A DNA stretch of 64,000 nt from NCBI GenBank assembly GCA_001510575.1, contig LNGK01000008.1:2499895-2563894 (forward strand). The letters are read 5' to 3'. The notes under the pieces were generated by a model. That model did no database searches. It was not told where the DNA came from and was given only the letters and a program-made list of their open reading frames with translations. Below are positions 36,891 to 49,707 of the stretch, in pieces. A program made the position numbers and the translations under genes. Positions within the stretch are counted from its first letter, which is position 1, and each line of letters begins with the position of its first letter. The DNA comes from Knoxdaviesia capensis (Eukaryota; Ascomycota; Sordariomycetes; Microascales; Gondwanamycetaceae).

Positions 36891-39683
36891 ATCGCCTACC
36901 GCCGGTCTCTGCAGCCCAAGCTTTGGAAGATCTGACGGACGATCCCTCACAGCACGTATCAACAGGCCTCCCGGACCTTGATGCTGCCCTTGCTCCGTTT
37001 GTTTCGTTACCCTCAGTGACCCCCGCGCCAGCCAGCCAGCCCGTATCCGAATCTCGAACAACAGCAACAGCAATAGCAACACCGGCGACCGCGACGACTT
37101 CTTCCGCCACCACTCCTGGAACTGATGTCCCCGCCGGTGCCATATCCGGCTTCCGACGTGGAGGTCTTGCTCTGGGGCAAGTTACGGAAATCTGGGGTCC
37201 CCCTGGTGTGGGGAAAACAGCTCTAGGGTATGTGTGCTTCTGAGATGCCGTTTTTTTAGTCCTGATTTTTTATTGTCACAGTATGTGATCCTGCTATTGC
37301 GGCTCCTTTCACAGAGCCTCATCCGTGTTTCGTTCCAAGTCCTGTGCTTCAGGCCATGGACCTGTCGATCAACCATTGAAATCTTCACAGAAATCGATCT
37401 TCCCCACTGGATTATATTGATTCGATTAATTCAAGGTTTTTTTTTTCTCTTTTTCGGGGGCCATCATATTGGATACAGCGATTCTCTCACTGCCTTACAG
37501 GGGCCACGATATCTTTCGTGTGAAGATTCAAATTTGTTAACTGACATGGCTATACTCAATTTAGCATTCAAATTGCTGCGACAGCGTTAGTGGAGCGACG
37601 TCGTGCCGTGTGGATAGGTAAGTGTTCAGATTGTGGGAGTTTGGCCCTCGTTGCCTTTTGTCTTTCTTTTTGGTCTTGTCTTGTTCTCTCTCTGGTATAA
37701 CCTGCAGCTGTGGCGTGTTAATCGGCTGCAGAAATCTCCAGGCCGGTTACCCCACAACTGCCACCCAGCTTGCGTGGAGACATCATTGACTGAATCGCTT
37801 CATGTGGAATGATAGTGACGGGACTTTGGCACGATGAACATTGAATATGTTTGACCCGAGACTCGGCTATTAACCGCGTTAAGTCAGTCTCTTGTCTCTT
37901 GGGAATAGAATCTTCGAGTTAATCATGTCGTGTTTTTTTTTCCCTCTAGATTGTTGTCATCCTCTGTACAGAGACCGATTTGCCGAAGTCCTGAATGCCG
38001 AATTGGCCAGGGAGCCTGGTAGGGCCAGCAACAAGGATGCCGCCGAATCAGATACAAGCGGCAACGAACCACCATCTCCAGACAAGCTGATTTACTACAA
38101 CTGTCGGACTTTGGCTCACTCAATTGCGCTGCTGTGCAGGCCGACCGCCGGCCTCATTCCACAGGACGTGTCGGTAGTTATCGTTGATTCCTTGTCCACA
38201 TTGTTGAACCAAGCTGTGCCTAGGGCCGGCGACGCTCGAAACCAGCGTCGCGACCAGAAAGGTCTGTTCGCCATTTCCTGTCTATGTAATGCTGAAAACC
38301 GGGGAGAAAGCCGCGCTAACCACGGCATCTGCTTCCCCCTCTCATGATCAGGCGGCTCCGGGAATGCATCTAGAAGACTGCAAACCCTTCAGTATGTGGT
38401 CGGAGGCCTGCAGAAACTGGCAGCCACGAGACACTGCGCGGTGGTGATTCTCTCGCAGTGTGCCACTCGTATGGAGTCTGGCCGTGGCGCGATTTTGGTT
38501 CCGGCGGTCGGTGGCCCGGTATGGGAGCAAGGCACGTCTACCCGGCTGGTTCTGTTCAAGGACTGGCTCTGGGAGAATTACTACGACAACTCTGCTCAAA
38601 GCCAACGTCCCGAGGTCACGCTTGTTGGGGTGCAGAAGTCGGGAGGCAAGATTCTCCACGACGTTCCGGGGCAAGTATTTGCCTTTCACATTCACGAGGT
38701 AAGCCGATGTCTATTCCCCCGCAAAACTCCTGTTCACCCAAAATCAACTAGCAAGAAAAAATATTGGAAATCCAACCTATCTCCAGTATTTGCTCAGTCC
38801 ACTCCACAATACTTTCTCTGTATCTCTCCCTGCCCCAGCACACCATTCTTTTTTGAAGCCTCCAGCTTGTTCTTCCCATGCTACCCTGGTCCTCCGGCCC
38901 TATTTTGTTGCTCACATGCCCGCAAAAGCTACTTGCCCCATGGGCAGGATCAGCCCGCAATACAAGCAAAGTCAAATAAAGGCCCAGGGAGAAGAGAAAA
39001 AGAGGAACCTCTGGAGAAAACCTGGAGAGCGCCAGCAAGGAAACCTGGAGATGAGAGAAAGGGGGTGTGTGCGGAAGGACACAGTGAAGAAGCATCTGAC
39101 TTGGTCTTTTTTTTGTGTCTTCCATTTTCAATATTATTTGACTAACCCTGATTTCTTGGGCCCCACCTAGACTGGTATTGCCGCGGTAAATATCCAAAGC
39201 GAGCGAAGCGCGGCTCAGCTTGAGGATAGCAGCGGCCGTGAAAGAGGGGGTGCAGGAGGCTCAACACGGTTCGGGTCCTACGCAGGGGTTCAGGTGCCAA
39301 CAGCAGCAGGAGGACGTGGCCAGCAGCATCAGCAGCTGAGCAACATGGCATCGTCGTTGCGGCCGAAGCGCAAGCTCGGGCAAACCGACTTTGGCGACGA
39401 GATAGCCGACTCGGCGGACGAGGGGAACGAAGACGGGGACGACGACTACGGGTGGGACGACGATGATGCGGCGCTGATTCCGAGGCCGTCGCAGTGGCAA
39501 GGCAGCGAGGACCTGATTCTTGGGCCGAGCCGAGATGAGGACGAGGACGAGGAGGTTGACGAGGACGAAGACGAGGCGCGGGACGACGATCAGGGCGCGG
39601 CGTATGGGGGCCAGCTCACTGTGCAGGAACGTCCCGAGGGACATGCGCTTGGGGGGCGTGCTAGCGACGATGAAGACGACTGA
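36891..39683 (+). CDS. Rad51 paralogue, RAD55-like recombination ATPase
   Basis: Exons: up to 37227 (5' limit uncertain), 37565-37617, 37950-38261, 38352-38698 and 39171-39683. Introns are 337, 332, 90 and 472 bases with donors GTATGT, GTAAGT, GTCTGT and GTAAGC. The first exon carries SAAQALEDL, VSTGLPDLDAAL and the Walker A motif GPPGVGKT. Exon 3 holds the Walker B strand VSVVIVDSLSTLL, and exon 4 LQYVVGGLQKLAATRHCAVV with a RecA-like core ending KILHDVPGQVFAFHIHE. The last exon encodes a 170-residue tail rich in Asp and Glu. Rad55-type proteins help load Rad51 on single-stranded DNA during double-strand-break repair. The frame before 36891 has no ATG, so the first few codons must come from an upstream exon; 36593 is one candidate ATG with a GTGAAC donor at 36608, unproven. 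Confidence 0.85.
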
Positions 39684-42600
39684 GAGAGACGATGGGTACC
39701 TGCTACCACGATTTGACTTGAACATGCATGCACTTACACACACCCTGTTCATCTCGTAATGTGATTGGCTCTCTCTCTCTCCCTCTCCCTCTCTCATCTT
39801 TACATTGATTTAGAGCTTGTGATTGTTCCCACTTTGCGTTCACACCCAGCACGCGAACCCAAAGAAACAGGCAGTGCACAACAATTGATTACCCGGGCCC
39901 GAGGAATTGAACCTTTGGGGCGTTCCCGCACTTAACTGGATAGCGCCCGAGGCTATTCACACTGGCCCCCGCCCGCCTCTTCGAGTGCAACAATGCTCTC
40001 TCTCTCTCTGACTTACTTAGTCCGAGTGCCACTTGATCAGATAAGAGACCCAAGAAAAGTGTGGCGCGTGTTCAAGTTGGGAAGGAGGCCGGGAGATTGA
40101 AGGCGTAGTGGTAGATCTGGCGGTGCCCAAATTTTCTCAAATTCTTTTTCTTTTCTTTTTCTTTTTTTTCTTTCAGTGAACGACAATAGTGTGCCTCCGG
40201 GCGCCCGCATGCTAGCGACTATTACCATCACTAACTACTACTATAACTTGCTCGGCATTTTCCCCGGGGGGTGAGAGCGACGAGGCTCGAAGGTCCCACG
40301 GTGGCAACCTAAACACAACACAATCTTGCCTGTTTAAAATGAAGCTATCTCCAGCTTCTCAGGCGGGGATACAAGAGTGAGTGAGTGAGGGGGCGGGTAT
40401 GGGGAAAGGCACCAGTTTTCCCCGGGGTTTCGTGATAGACACTGCACTACGATGGTGCGATACATGCAGAGGCAGTGAGAGAACTGCGTCAGCGAGCACG
40501 AATACAGAGAGAAGACTCGAGAGTGCAGCCCGTCGCATGACATGGGGGTGCAAAGGTCGGGCGGGGGGCCGTTGAGGCTCGAAAACGTTGAGCCGCGGCA
40601 ATCAAGAGCGGCGGAGAACCGGGGGTCCAGCTCCCTTCGCAAAACTTGCCCAAGGCATGAATCCAAGAAAATGCTGCCAGGTCAGGCCAGAGTGTGAGCA
40701 CAATGACTTTGAGTCGTGCTATTTATCCCAGTTGTACGAGACCAGGGAAAAATGCCCGTCAGAGCAAGTTCTCGTAGGCCACGGCGTTCACTTCTTGGTA
40801 CCGCTTTGGAAATTTGACGTCCGACAACCACCACCACACGCACCTTTTTTTTTTTTTGGCCGTTTTGGTCATCCTGCAGCAGAGCCGCAAACCCGCGGCT
40901 GTAAAAACGGTTTCCTTTCCTTTCTTTTCTTCTTCCGCTTCCTGTCCCTGGCAGCTGGAGAAACATGCGGCTCTGCCATTTTATTTTTTCCTGGTAGTGT
41001 GTGGTAGTATTGTCTGTCCCTCCTTTGCGCTCTTCGGCTATTAACCTTCTGTTGGGGCTATACTACAAAAGCACCTACGTGCATTAATCAGTAAGGACGA
41101 AAAAAACAACCATAAACCAGCGATTCAGGGGCCGATCTTCAGGTGCACTCGGGAGGATGCATCTTTCCATTATTTTGCGTGCTTCGCCTGTCTGCTTGTG
41201 ACTTGTACAATGGCGATGGAAGTACGAGTAGGAAGCTTGGAGGACGTTCTTCGTCGTTCTGGCCCCGGGTATCACGACCAAAAAAAAACAAAAAGGGAAG
41301 CCGAACGAAATTTACAGGTTCGACGGGCGTACGGAGGAAATCTGCCTGTGTGCGAAAATAAGGGACGAGTCCAGCATGGGCTGGGGGGGGGCGTATAACA
41401 GAGCCAGACTTTTTTCGAACGGGGGCTTCCCCACGAACCTGTGCTGGAAACAGGATTTGAATTTATCCAGAATACACGGCTGCTTCTTCCCCCCACATTA
41501 CCTGCCTTTCATTCCTGCGGGCTCTGGTATATCGTGTATTGTGAATACAGGCCTGAAGGAAGATCAACTTACGGTATTATAGGGGATCCCTGGCGGGTTT
41601 GATATTATCCAGGGCATACTGGTCTCCCCCCACGTAGCAAGTTATAGGGAAGTTATAGGGGATGAGCTTTTCGCGGGAGCTGCACCTACGGCAGATACTG
41701 TTGCAATGAATTCTCTGGACGGCCAGCAGAGCCTCAGATCGGAACCTGCACTCTGACGATATGTGGCAGTGTATTGTACATATGTGTTGCGGTGAGACAC
41801 AGATTCCTGCTTCTCCCGAGAGAATCAAGCCACTGACCAGGGAACACAAACGGCCACTTGGTGGTCCCCAGATCCGACACGGGGAAAAGCCGGGATAGTG
41901 GCAAGGAGAAACATGCCCAAACACGGGAACGGAAAAAGAACACGGCAAACGGGCCAGAGGAAGGCGACAACAGCGGCGCGGCGGTGAAAGAGTGTGCTGT
42001 ATCAGGCGAGAGAGACACCGCCGCTCGTTTGTTCCGGCTTATCTCCTATCAATCATGGTCTGGGGTCTCCTGCCTGGCCCGGTTGAATTTTGCATTCCAC
42101 CTATGGCGGCCAGGCTTGGCTTACGTACAGGGCAGGGAAGAGGACACAGGGAGAATGTCGGGAGCGAGAGAGGCAAGAGGCCATTCCGAGATATTCTCGT
42201 GCGATGCGAGTGGAGATGTGGGGGCGACGAGGGAAGGAGGGAACTCTCAACGCCAAAGATTTTGCGCCGGTCGGTCGACGGGCAATATTCTTTTTTCTTT
42301 TCGCCCTCCCACAGGCGGCGCAAAAGCCAACTAAGGAAATAGAGAAAGAAGGAACCAGAAAAAAAAAAGTTTTTTTTCATTAGGGTTTTTTGCAATGCTG
42401 CCAATTTCCCCTAGGTCCTCTTTTCACATCTGGGTCCGGCCGAGAAGGAAAAAAGAGGAAGAAAAGGAAGAAATAAAAAAGGGAAAAAAAAAGAGAAAAA
42501 AAAGAGAGACAAAAGGTGGAGTCTGAAGGGGTGTCGATAAAGAGAAAGGAAATAATAAAACTTGCTGGGACGGGACCCAGAATAAAAAGTTGAGGCTCTG

Positions 42601-43863
42601 CGAGAAGGTTTAACAACCGGGCTGGCTAGGACCACTTTTTCCGTGGGAAATATGGAGACCCCATACACACCCTTTCTGGGTTTCCATCTTTCTGTCTCGG
42701 CCTCTCTTGTCTCACTGTGGGCGAACGGGGTATCTGGGGATCAGGGTGAGAGGGAGGAAAAATGGCCGCGAGAGACGTGGGAATGATACGGTCGGTCTGC
42801 AGCGGCCGCAACATCGTCGTATGAAGAGCTCGGACCTCCTCATCAATCGAGGTGCAATGCTCTCTCCCACGCACGGCGTATCTTCCAAAACCTGTGGACT
42901 ACAGGACAGACAACCACCAGCAATATGCATCTCGGGTAGCTCCTCGATTGTGCCATACATGTGGGGGGGGGGACCCGTCCAGATATCAACAGCAGTGAAA
43001 TGCCCTCGATGAGTACCGCCGAGAATTTGGCAGAGAGGGGACCGGGTGGATGCAAGGTTTTTTTTTTCGAGCATGGATATGGCGCATAACGCAGTCCAGA
43101 GGCCACACACTCTCACACACGGACCGGGTCAACCGCGGTGTGTTGTCTCCGAAGCTCTCTTTTTTTCCTTTTGTCCCGTGTCAAAAGGGGACAAGGGGAG
43201 CCCTCGAGAGCGATTCATGCACTTGTCGTCGTCAATTGATTCAGGTCGGTCTTGACCGTATATTTCGGTCTCTTTTCGAGTATCTAACTGAACGTGTTCA
43301 TTCCGTTGCTTCCACGCCCAGCCGCCCTCTCTCCCGCTTCCCCTTATCTCGTCGTTTCCCACGTAAATGAATCGGTGAGTGCTATCACGGACCAAACAAA
43401 TGAGCTCGCTGGAACTTCAGATAGTGGGTTTGTTTAGAAGGGCACTCTAAAAAAAAACAGCAGGAAAACAAAATGATAATCAAGAATTCCCAGCGTTCAC
43501 ACCGAGCTAAAAAGCTATTTTGCCTAATCTCCATTTTCTGGAGGAGCCGCAAGAACCCGCGTGGATCAGGGGCACTAAAGCCACAGCTTGCCGGGCGCAT
43601 GGCCGCTGCAGAATCCAGGTACACAAACACGCTGGAGACTACTGTATATAGAGGACGAGCAGGTCTGGCATTCGCATACTCGGCCGCTGGAGGATCCTCC
43701 CCCAACAGACCTGTCAGTACATCCAGCACAAGACCGTTCATCGGCGAAACGGTCTTCCACCTGAACAGCCACCGAGCCGATAGGCGACAGACTACTTCAG
43801 GCCAGCTTGGCCGACCGTGGGGGTGAAGATGCAATGAACCGAGCAGGAGGCCAATATCTGTAC

Positions 43864-43879
43864 TGTACTGTACAGTACA
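43864..43879. repeat. Perfect 16-bp palindrome TGTACTGTACAGTACA
   Basis: The sequence equals its own reverse complement over 16 bases and is preceded by one more TGTAC unit. It belongs to the same motif family as the blocks at 23666-23708 and 46403-46414. Confidence 0.85.
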
Positions 43880-46402
43880 CACACATTCACGATAAGGGCA
43901 ATTCGGTCAAATATAAGCAGCGACTAGACGAACACATGGCATCCACGGTTGCGCCTGAACCACACAGAGCAGACCCAGACAGATAACCAATATTCGCCTC
44001 TCGCTGACTGTGCCTTTTTGGCCGGCTTTCTCAGCATTCACCAAGCTGGGCGGAGGGAAGCCTTCCCTCCGGCTCGTCGTGCCGATGTAGCGCGATAGGG
44101 CTTGTGCTTATGGCTCTGCTGGGGGACGGGACTCCGTTCTTTGGGAGAGTTGGGGGGGGAGGACCTGTGCCTGTTCCTAGCATCCTCTTTTGGAGTGTCG
44201 GGGGTCGCTGGCCAAAGAGAAGAGAGGAGGGGGAGAGAGAGAGAGAGGGGCGACGAGTCCCTGCAAGGGAGAACCCTCGCAGTATGGGGTGTTTGCTTCC
44301 TTTTCCCTTTTCATCTCGGCCCGTTCTCGTTTGCCCCAGCGTCTGTGGCGGCCTTCTTCGGTCGTCACCTTCGACTCTGTCCCCTTGCCCGGCGTCTTCT
44401 TCATTTCACGCAAGATAATCATATTCTTCTCGTCTGTGGGGACCGCGTACTTCGATACCCCCTGCTCCATCCGTCCATCCCACGATCCGGCTAGCCATGC
44501 CTTGCACTGGTTGTCTGAATTTTGCCATACACGCTTTCGCCGTGTAATGGAGCCTTGTCCTCTTCCAGGCATGAGAGAAAAAAAAAAGTGAGGGAGGGAG
44601 AAAGGCGGAAAAAAAGATGGGGGAAAGGAAGAAAATTGTGGATTGAAAACCGGGAATATCGAGGAAACTGCACCACTAGATTACATTACTAGACGGATAG
44701 GCTACCTATAAACGCTATAGTATTCTACCATATATTAAATTCTACTTGAGCCGCAACTGTCAATCCTGGCTGCTGGATTCATGAGGGGGTGGTTGTGTGC
44801 TATACCAGAATGGGAGTGGGAGGGGCGGCAGTATCAAAAAGCGAATCCCGGGTTGAGGGTTGTTAGACCTGTTCTCCATTCCGCCACCACGTGTGTGAAG
44901 TCTTTTCAGCCAAAAAATAAAGAAATAAATAAAGATACACTGGAGAGTAACTCCGAAAATCGGTGGTTAGTGAGATTCTTCGCTCATACGAGCGGAAAGG
45001 TGACTCTGTTTCGCTCGCTGATAAGGCCCGAGAGGAATCAAAGCTACGACCACTGACTACTGAGGCCATCCACCCACTGGATAAATGCAATCCACATGTA
45101 CCTGCGCCAGGACATGATATGTCAACCGACACACACACCTGAACTGATTATAGTTGGCCAAAATCTTTTTGACTCTCCCGGATATGCAGGGCCGCGGTTT
45201 TCCCACGTTGTCCGTTGTATCCGCAGTTCTGCATGTTGGGAGAGTGCTAGAGTGCCGGACACTTCAACATCTCTGGACCCCAAACCCTAAGGAGTTGTTG
45301 AAATCGATTACACTTACACCAGACGGCTAAACAATCAGAAGAATGATTTACACCAAAGGAGAAAAAGAGGACGGAATATTGGATTTTCACATGTGCAAGA
45401 AAAACCCCAAACAAACCCAGAGACCTTTTTTCCATTGTGGGGAATGTCGCCTCGGGTGGGCGGAAATGATTGGTGCGCCTAGGCCCGGAAGGGGGGGTGT
45501 CGCGTATCAAGATTTCTTCACACGCGCACCGGCTTTGGGGACATACTTTTTTCCGCTAGAGGAAGAGGGACAGAAGGGAAGATTGGAAGATCTTGTTTTG
45601 AGGCTCTGCTATGCCTCGTGGGGATGGCAGGAAGAACGAAAAACAGGAACCCCCTTCCCCTGGTCATTATGCCTTATATATGGCCCCCTCCTTTTTTGAG
45701 GATCTTTGCACCTGAAATTACCGTGCCTATGATCATGCGTGCTCGGTATTTGAAGAGAACGAGAGCCTTGCCTTTCCTCCCCTGGTATCTCTGTCTTCTG
45801 TACTGTATCCAGCTTGGAACGTCATGGAGAGACCGAACTTGCGGTGTTTTGCCTGGGGTTGGTTGTTGGTGGCTGGTTTCTTCCGCCTAGCTTGGGAGTC
45901 ATGATGCCGAGCATTTGACCGCCGAGGCAAGACACACACCCCTTACTCGCCACCTGGACTTGACGATCCACGCTGGCAAGCCAGAATCCCCTTGCGCGCA
46001 AACGGGAACAAGTTCCCCAGAGCACGTTCTTTAAACCTTCTACCGGGGGCTCTAATCAAACCCGCCACTACCCCCCCGAGTGCTATCTGAAGCATGGCTG
46101 CTCCCCCCCCGAGAGCCTAGCACGTTGAACCGTCTATCTGGAGTAAAAAAGATAGAAGGGCCCGGCATTTCTGTTAATTTCCGTTCCTGGGGCTCTTCCC
46201 GTTTTGCCTAAACTTGCAAAGAGACCAGGGACAGGCCTGGATGGATTTATTTTTCTGTTCTTGTTAATGGCGTCGGCGCAAGTGAGTAAGTGAGCTTGGA
46301 ATCTCAAACCCAACCTTGCCCCAGACGACCAAGATAAAAGAAGAAAAAAATGATCCCTAGTTCATCTATTTTACCCCATATCCCACCTCCAGGTTTACAT
46401 AG

Positions 46403-46414
46403 TACTGTACAGTA
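46403..46414. repeat. Palindrome TACTGTACAGTA
   Basis: Perfect 12-base palindrome, another copy of the motif at 43864-43879 and 23666-23708. Confidence 0.85.
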
Positions 46415-46820
46415 GGTAATACCCGACTTACGGGCTAAACCCAACCTGGGGAAAACCACAAAACCAAGAAGAACAACCTTGCGACGGCCTCCAAGCACGG
46501 AAAGCCGAGAGGCGGGCGAGCGGTAGGTGTGTGTATTGCGGCTGGATAGAGAGGAGCCAAGATAACGATTGATTTCAGTCCACGCCCTCTTTAACAAGCT
46601 ACTACTCATCGCCCACCGGGTTTGGGCCACTCGGCTGTATCTCGCGGTTATGGACTGTTTGGTCTGGGGAAGTCTGTACAGTAGTAGCTGTTGTTGATTC
46701 GGGACCTACAAGAAGGCGGAGAAAGAGGAGTTGGGCGTGGGTGTGGGGATGCATGTGGTTGAAATTCTACATACACGCGGTACACCGGGAAAGAACGCGG
46801 CGATAACAAAAAATGTGTGT

Positions 46821-46840
46821 GGGGGGGGNGGGGGGGGGGA
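46821..46840. other. G-run containing an unresolved base
   Basis: Nearly twenty G bases with a single N at 46829. The N probably marks uncertain homopolymer length in the assembly. No gene is affected. Confidence 0.8.
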
Positions 46841-47858
46841 GATGAGATGAACGTGAAAGTGTGTGGTGTGGTGTGCTGTGAAGATTTGGAGACAGAATGA
46901 TCGACTAGGCCGGATGTAAGAGAGGGGGACTCAGACGGCACTTCAGATTGGCAGTTGGTTGGTCGAGCAGGGCAAGACAAACGAGGATACGACGGGCGTA
47001 TTGGAGAAGGACGATATCATGAGAGGAGATACAACATGGCCTTGATACTACGCACATATTGGATTCAGTGACATGAACCTCTGAATTGAAGCCAGCCTTA
47101 CAATAAAGTGTACCGTAGATGTTGACGTCGGGCCTCAGAAATAGCCTCCCGTACGTTTTGGTGTGCTCGAAGGAGCGATGCAACCGCAACAGCCTTGCAG
47201 GAACCTGCCGTGCAGACGGCCTATCTAATTCGACAACCTACTTCTAGCTTCCGATGTCATGGAAGAGATGCCATCATCGACTGTTCTCCTTTCAAAGCAC
47301 ATCCGATTGCTCGCTTCCCCGCAAAACTCAACATCTGTGCTGTTAATAGACGAGAGAAGGCACACGAGGTGCGGAGGACTGGATGCCATTGGCATTTGCA
47401 CGATCGTAGGGCCTCGAGGCCTTCAGGATGCTCATGGGTGCCGCGAAGACACCAGAGGAAGACACACCGAGCAAGCTCATGAATAGATCAAGCCATGACG
47501 ACACTGGCAAATATCACCACAAAGGACGACGGCCAAGACACACGATCGAACACGGAGCGACAGTGGAACCGCATGCAACCACGCTTGTAACCTAATATAT
47601 ACCGGCTGGCTGGGCGGTGCCATCCCTCCCAGAATGGATGAACCTGATGTAATAATACACTGCGAATCGCAAGACGCTGCTGTGAAAGCGATGGAGGAAG
47701 AGAGACAAAAAAAAGACAAGTTGACAGAACGCCGGGAACCAAGCTGCTGATGCTGATGGATATGAATGGCTTGAATGAACTGTTTGATGGGGTGTTATAC
47801 AATGGATGGCGGACCACCCTGCTTGATGACTCCTCGTGAGCTGTCAAGTACCAGCAGT

Positions 47859-49006
47859 CTAAGACCACTTGATCCCTAGAAACTTGGCCGAACGCTTCGA
47901 AACCGCCTTCTCCTCGTCGGCGTTCTTCACGTAGATCCGCTCGTGGCCCTTTACGTCGAGGAACAGGTACTTGTAGTCGAAGTCGTCCTGATTGGGTGGC
48001 CGCACCATGTGGAGGCTGACGACTCCTCGATTCAGCGGGCCTTCGACCTGGATTGAAGAGGACCAGCATGCGTGATGGTTAGCAACATGTCTCTCGTGTG
48101 TTTTGTGTTGCGGGCGGGGCACGCCGCGCTCCAGGACTTGGTGTGGCATGTCCTCAAGTCAACTTACATGAAACCTCATCATGAGGTGCTCAACACCATG
48201 CCCGTCTGTTGTAACAGTAGACCTAATCGACCCCATACACTCGTGTCAGCAGTGGAACTCTTCACGTCGCTGGACTGGCCCCAAGAAATACGCATCGGGG
48301 GCGCGGCAGTTCGGAGGCGGAGATGATCTTACGCAATCGGTCGCGCTCGTTGCCATTTGTTCGACGTCTCTTCACCATGCGCCGATATCAATTTCCCGCT
48401 GCCGAGCAGCGCCGTGCATCGTGGGTCGCCACGGATCAAATCGACAGCTCGGTTGAACTGCCAGACCTTGCCCTCGGGCGCGAAGACCTCGTCGTACAGA
48501 ACGTAAACAATACCGCCCTGCTCCACGATTATAAACAATTAGCAGTTATGTCTAAACATGACGTTCAAGAAGGGTGCTACGAGAAAGAACAAGGCATGGG
48601 ATTCAAAGACGGAAAGAAATGAACGCACTGTCGCGAGCACTCCAAGCACAATCAGCCCCAGATTGACCGACTGCTGCGTTGTCCGCGACGCCTTTTCGCG
48701 CATTGACAGCTCCGACCACGGCACCCGCCCGTCGTCGTTGAACGCCGTCACCTTGCCCCGCTTTGCCGCCGCCTGTGACGGCGAGCTCCGCGCCGTGCCG
48801 AGGCCACCGGCCGGCCCACTGCTGCCACTGCCAGTGTGTGTCGCGTACCGGCGCATTGGTCCTACTGCACGCGCATGCTGTGGCGTTGACGACGACGGAA
48901 TCGAGTATATGGATCGTGACGCCGGGATTGCGCTCGGAGCGCCGGTCGCGGTGGGGGTCGCGGGGAGCCGGAACACGGCGGTCGCGCAGCTGCCGAGCTT
49001 TGCCAT
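47859..49006 (-). CDS. tim21: Tim21, mitochondrial presequence translocase subunit
   Basis: Four exons: 49006-48629, 48517-48333, 48222-48168 and 48047-47859, giving 268 residues. Introns of 111, 110 and 120 bases have donors GTGCGT, GTAAGA and GTAAGT. The N-terminal 60 residues are rich in Arg, Ser and Ala with few acids (PMRRYATHTG), a mitochondrial presequence. A single membrane span follows (SVNLGLIVLGVLAT joined to GGIVYVLY). The intermembrane-space domain contains EVFAPEGKVWQFNRAVDLI, WQRARPIA, HLMMRFHVEGP and DFDYKYLFLDVKGHERIYV, all typical of Tim21. Tim21 links the TOM complex to TIM23 and to respiratory complexes in the inner membrane. It shares a 701-base divergent promoter region with glo3. 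Confidence 0.95.
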
Positions 49007-49707
49007 GGTCGGGGTATGCACTCGACGGGGTCTGTTGGTGGCCGAAGAGGGTAATCGAGGGGAAATAACAAACAAGGAAGACAGCCGGACGTCGATTAAC
49101 TGGAAAAACGAAAGATATTATACTGAAGATGTGATTGCGCAAGCCCGTTTGAACTGGCCGTTGAAAATTCTCATTTCTCACGAGGTTTGCCTGAAGCTAT
49201 CATCACATGGTTCCTTGTTCCTGGAAAACGGTTCACCGCCCGGCAGGATAATAGTGGGTACTTGTCTGGATGAGGGAAAGCGCGGCTGTTCTGTTCATGC
49301 CACCTTCAAGTGTGGCGGCAGAACTGTGGCTGAACCCAATTTGGTGGGCGCTTTTGGGAATGGCCATCGCCTGCTCACCAACTTTTTGTATCCCTTTCGA
49401 ACATCCTATCGATGATATATGTGGCTTTTTTTGTTCCATCTATTTTTCTTCTTCCTCCTCCTCTCCGGCTGCATAATCTCAATAGTGATTCTCCTTTCTC
49501 TCGGCTGATTTGCCTTGTCTCGATCATCCAGCTTTCCCCCCATCTTCTGAAGTGTTCGCTTTTTCTTTTTTTGCTCCTCTCCCGTGTCTCCCGCTTGATC
49601 TGCAGAAGCCCCTCGAACGCCTCCTCTTCAAGCTCTAGTCTCCGCCCTTATCTTCGTGTTCTTCAACCACCGATTTTAACCTCGCCGTCGCGTTCGCATT
49701 TCCAATC
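49007..49707. promoter_or_regulatory. Divergent tim21/glo3 promoter region
   Basis: The 701-base interval between the two ATGs must serve both genes. The right half (49425-49700) is strongly C/T-rich on the plus strand, the usual look of a leader before glo3. No other coding sequence was recognised. Confidence 0.6.

Larger units (their letters stand above)
39684..47858. other. 8.2-kb spacer without recognisable genes
   Basis: Lies between the RAD55-like gene and the 3' end of tim21. It contains CT-rich tracts (39770-39796, 40140-40176), a purine-rich tract at 42340-42520 and TACTGTACAGTA palindromes at 43864 and 46403. A G-run with an unresolved base is at 46821-46840. Open frames are short, mutually overlapping and without known motifs. 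Confidence 0.6.

Noticed and set aside
39885..39975. tRNA-like segment on the minus strand with a GGTTCAATTCC box and a TAGC/GCTA D-stem
   Set aside because: The acceptor stem does not pair and the T-stem has only three of five pairs, so no complete cloverleaf can be drawn.
47488..48069. 193-codon minus-strand frame
   Set aside because: Shadow frame over the last tim21 exon and its 3' flank.
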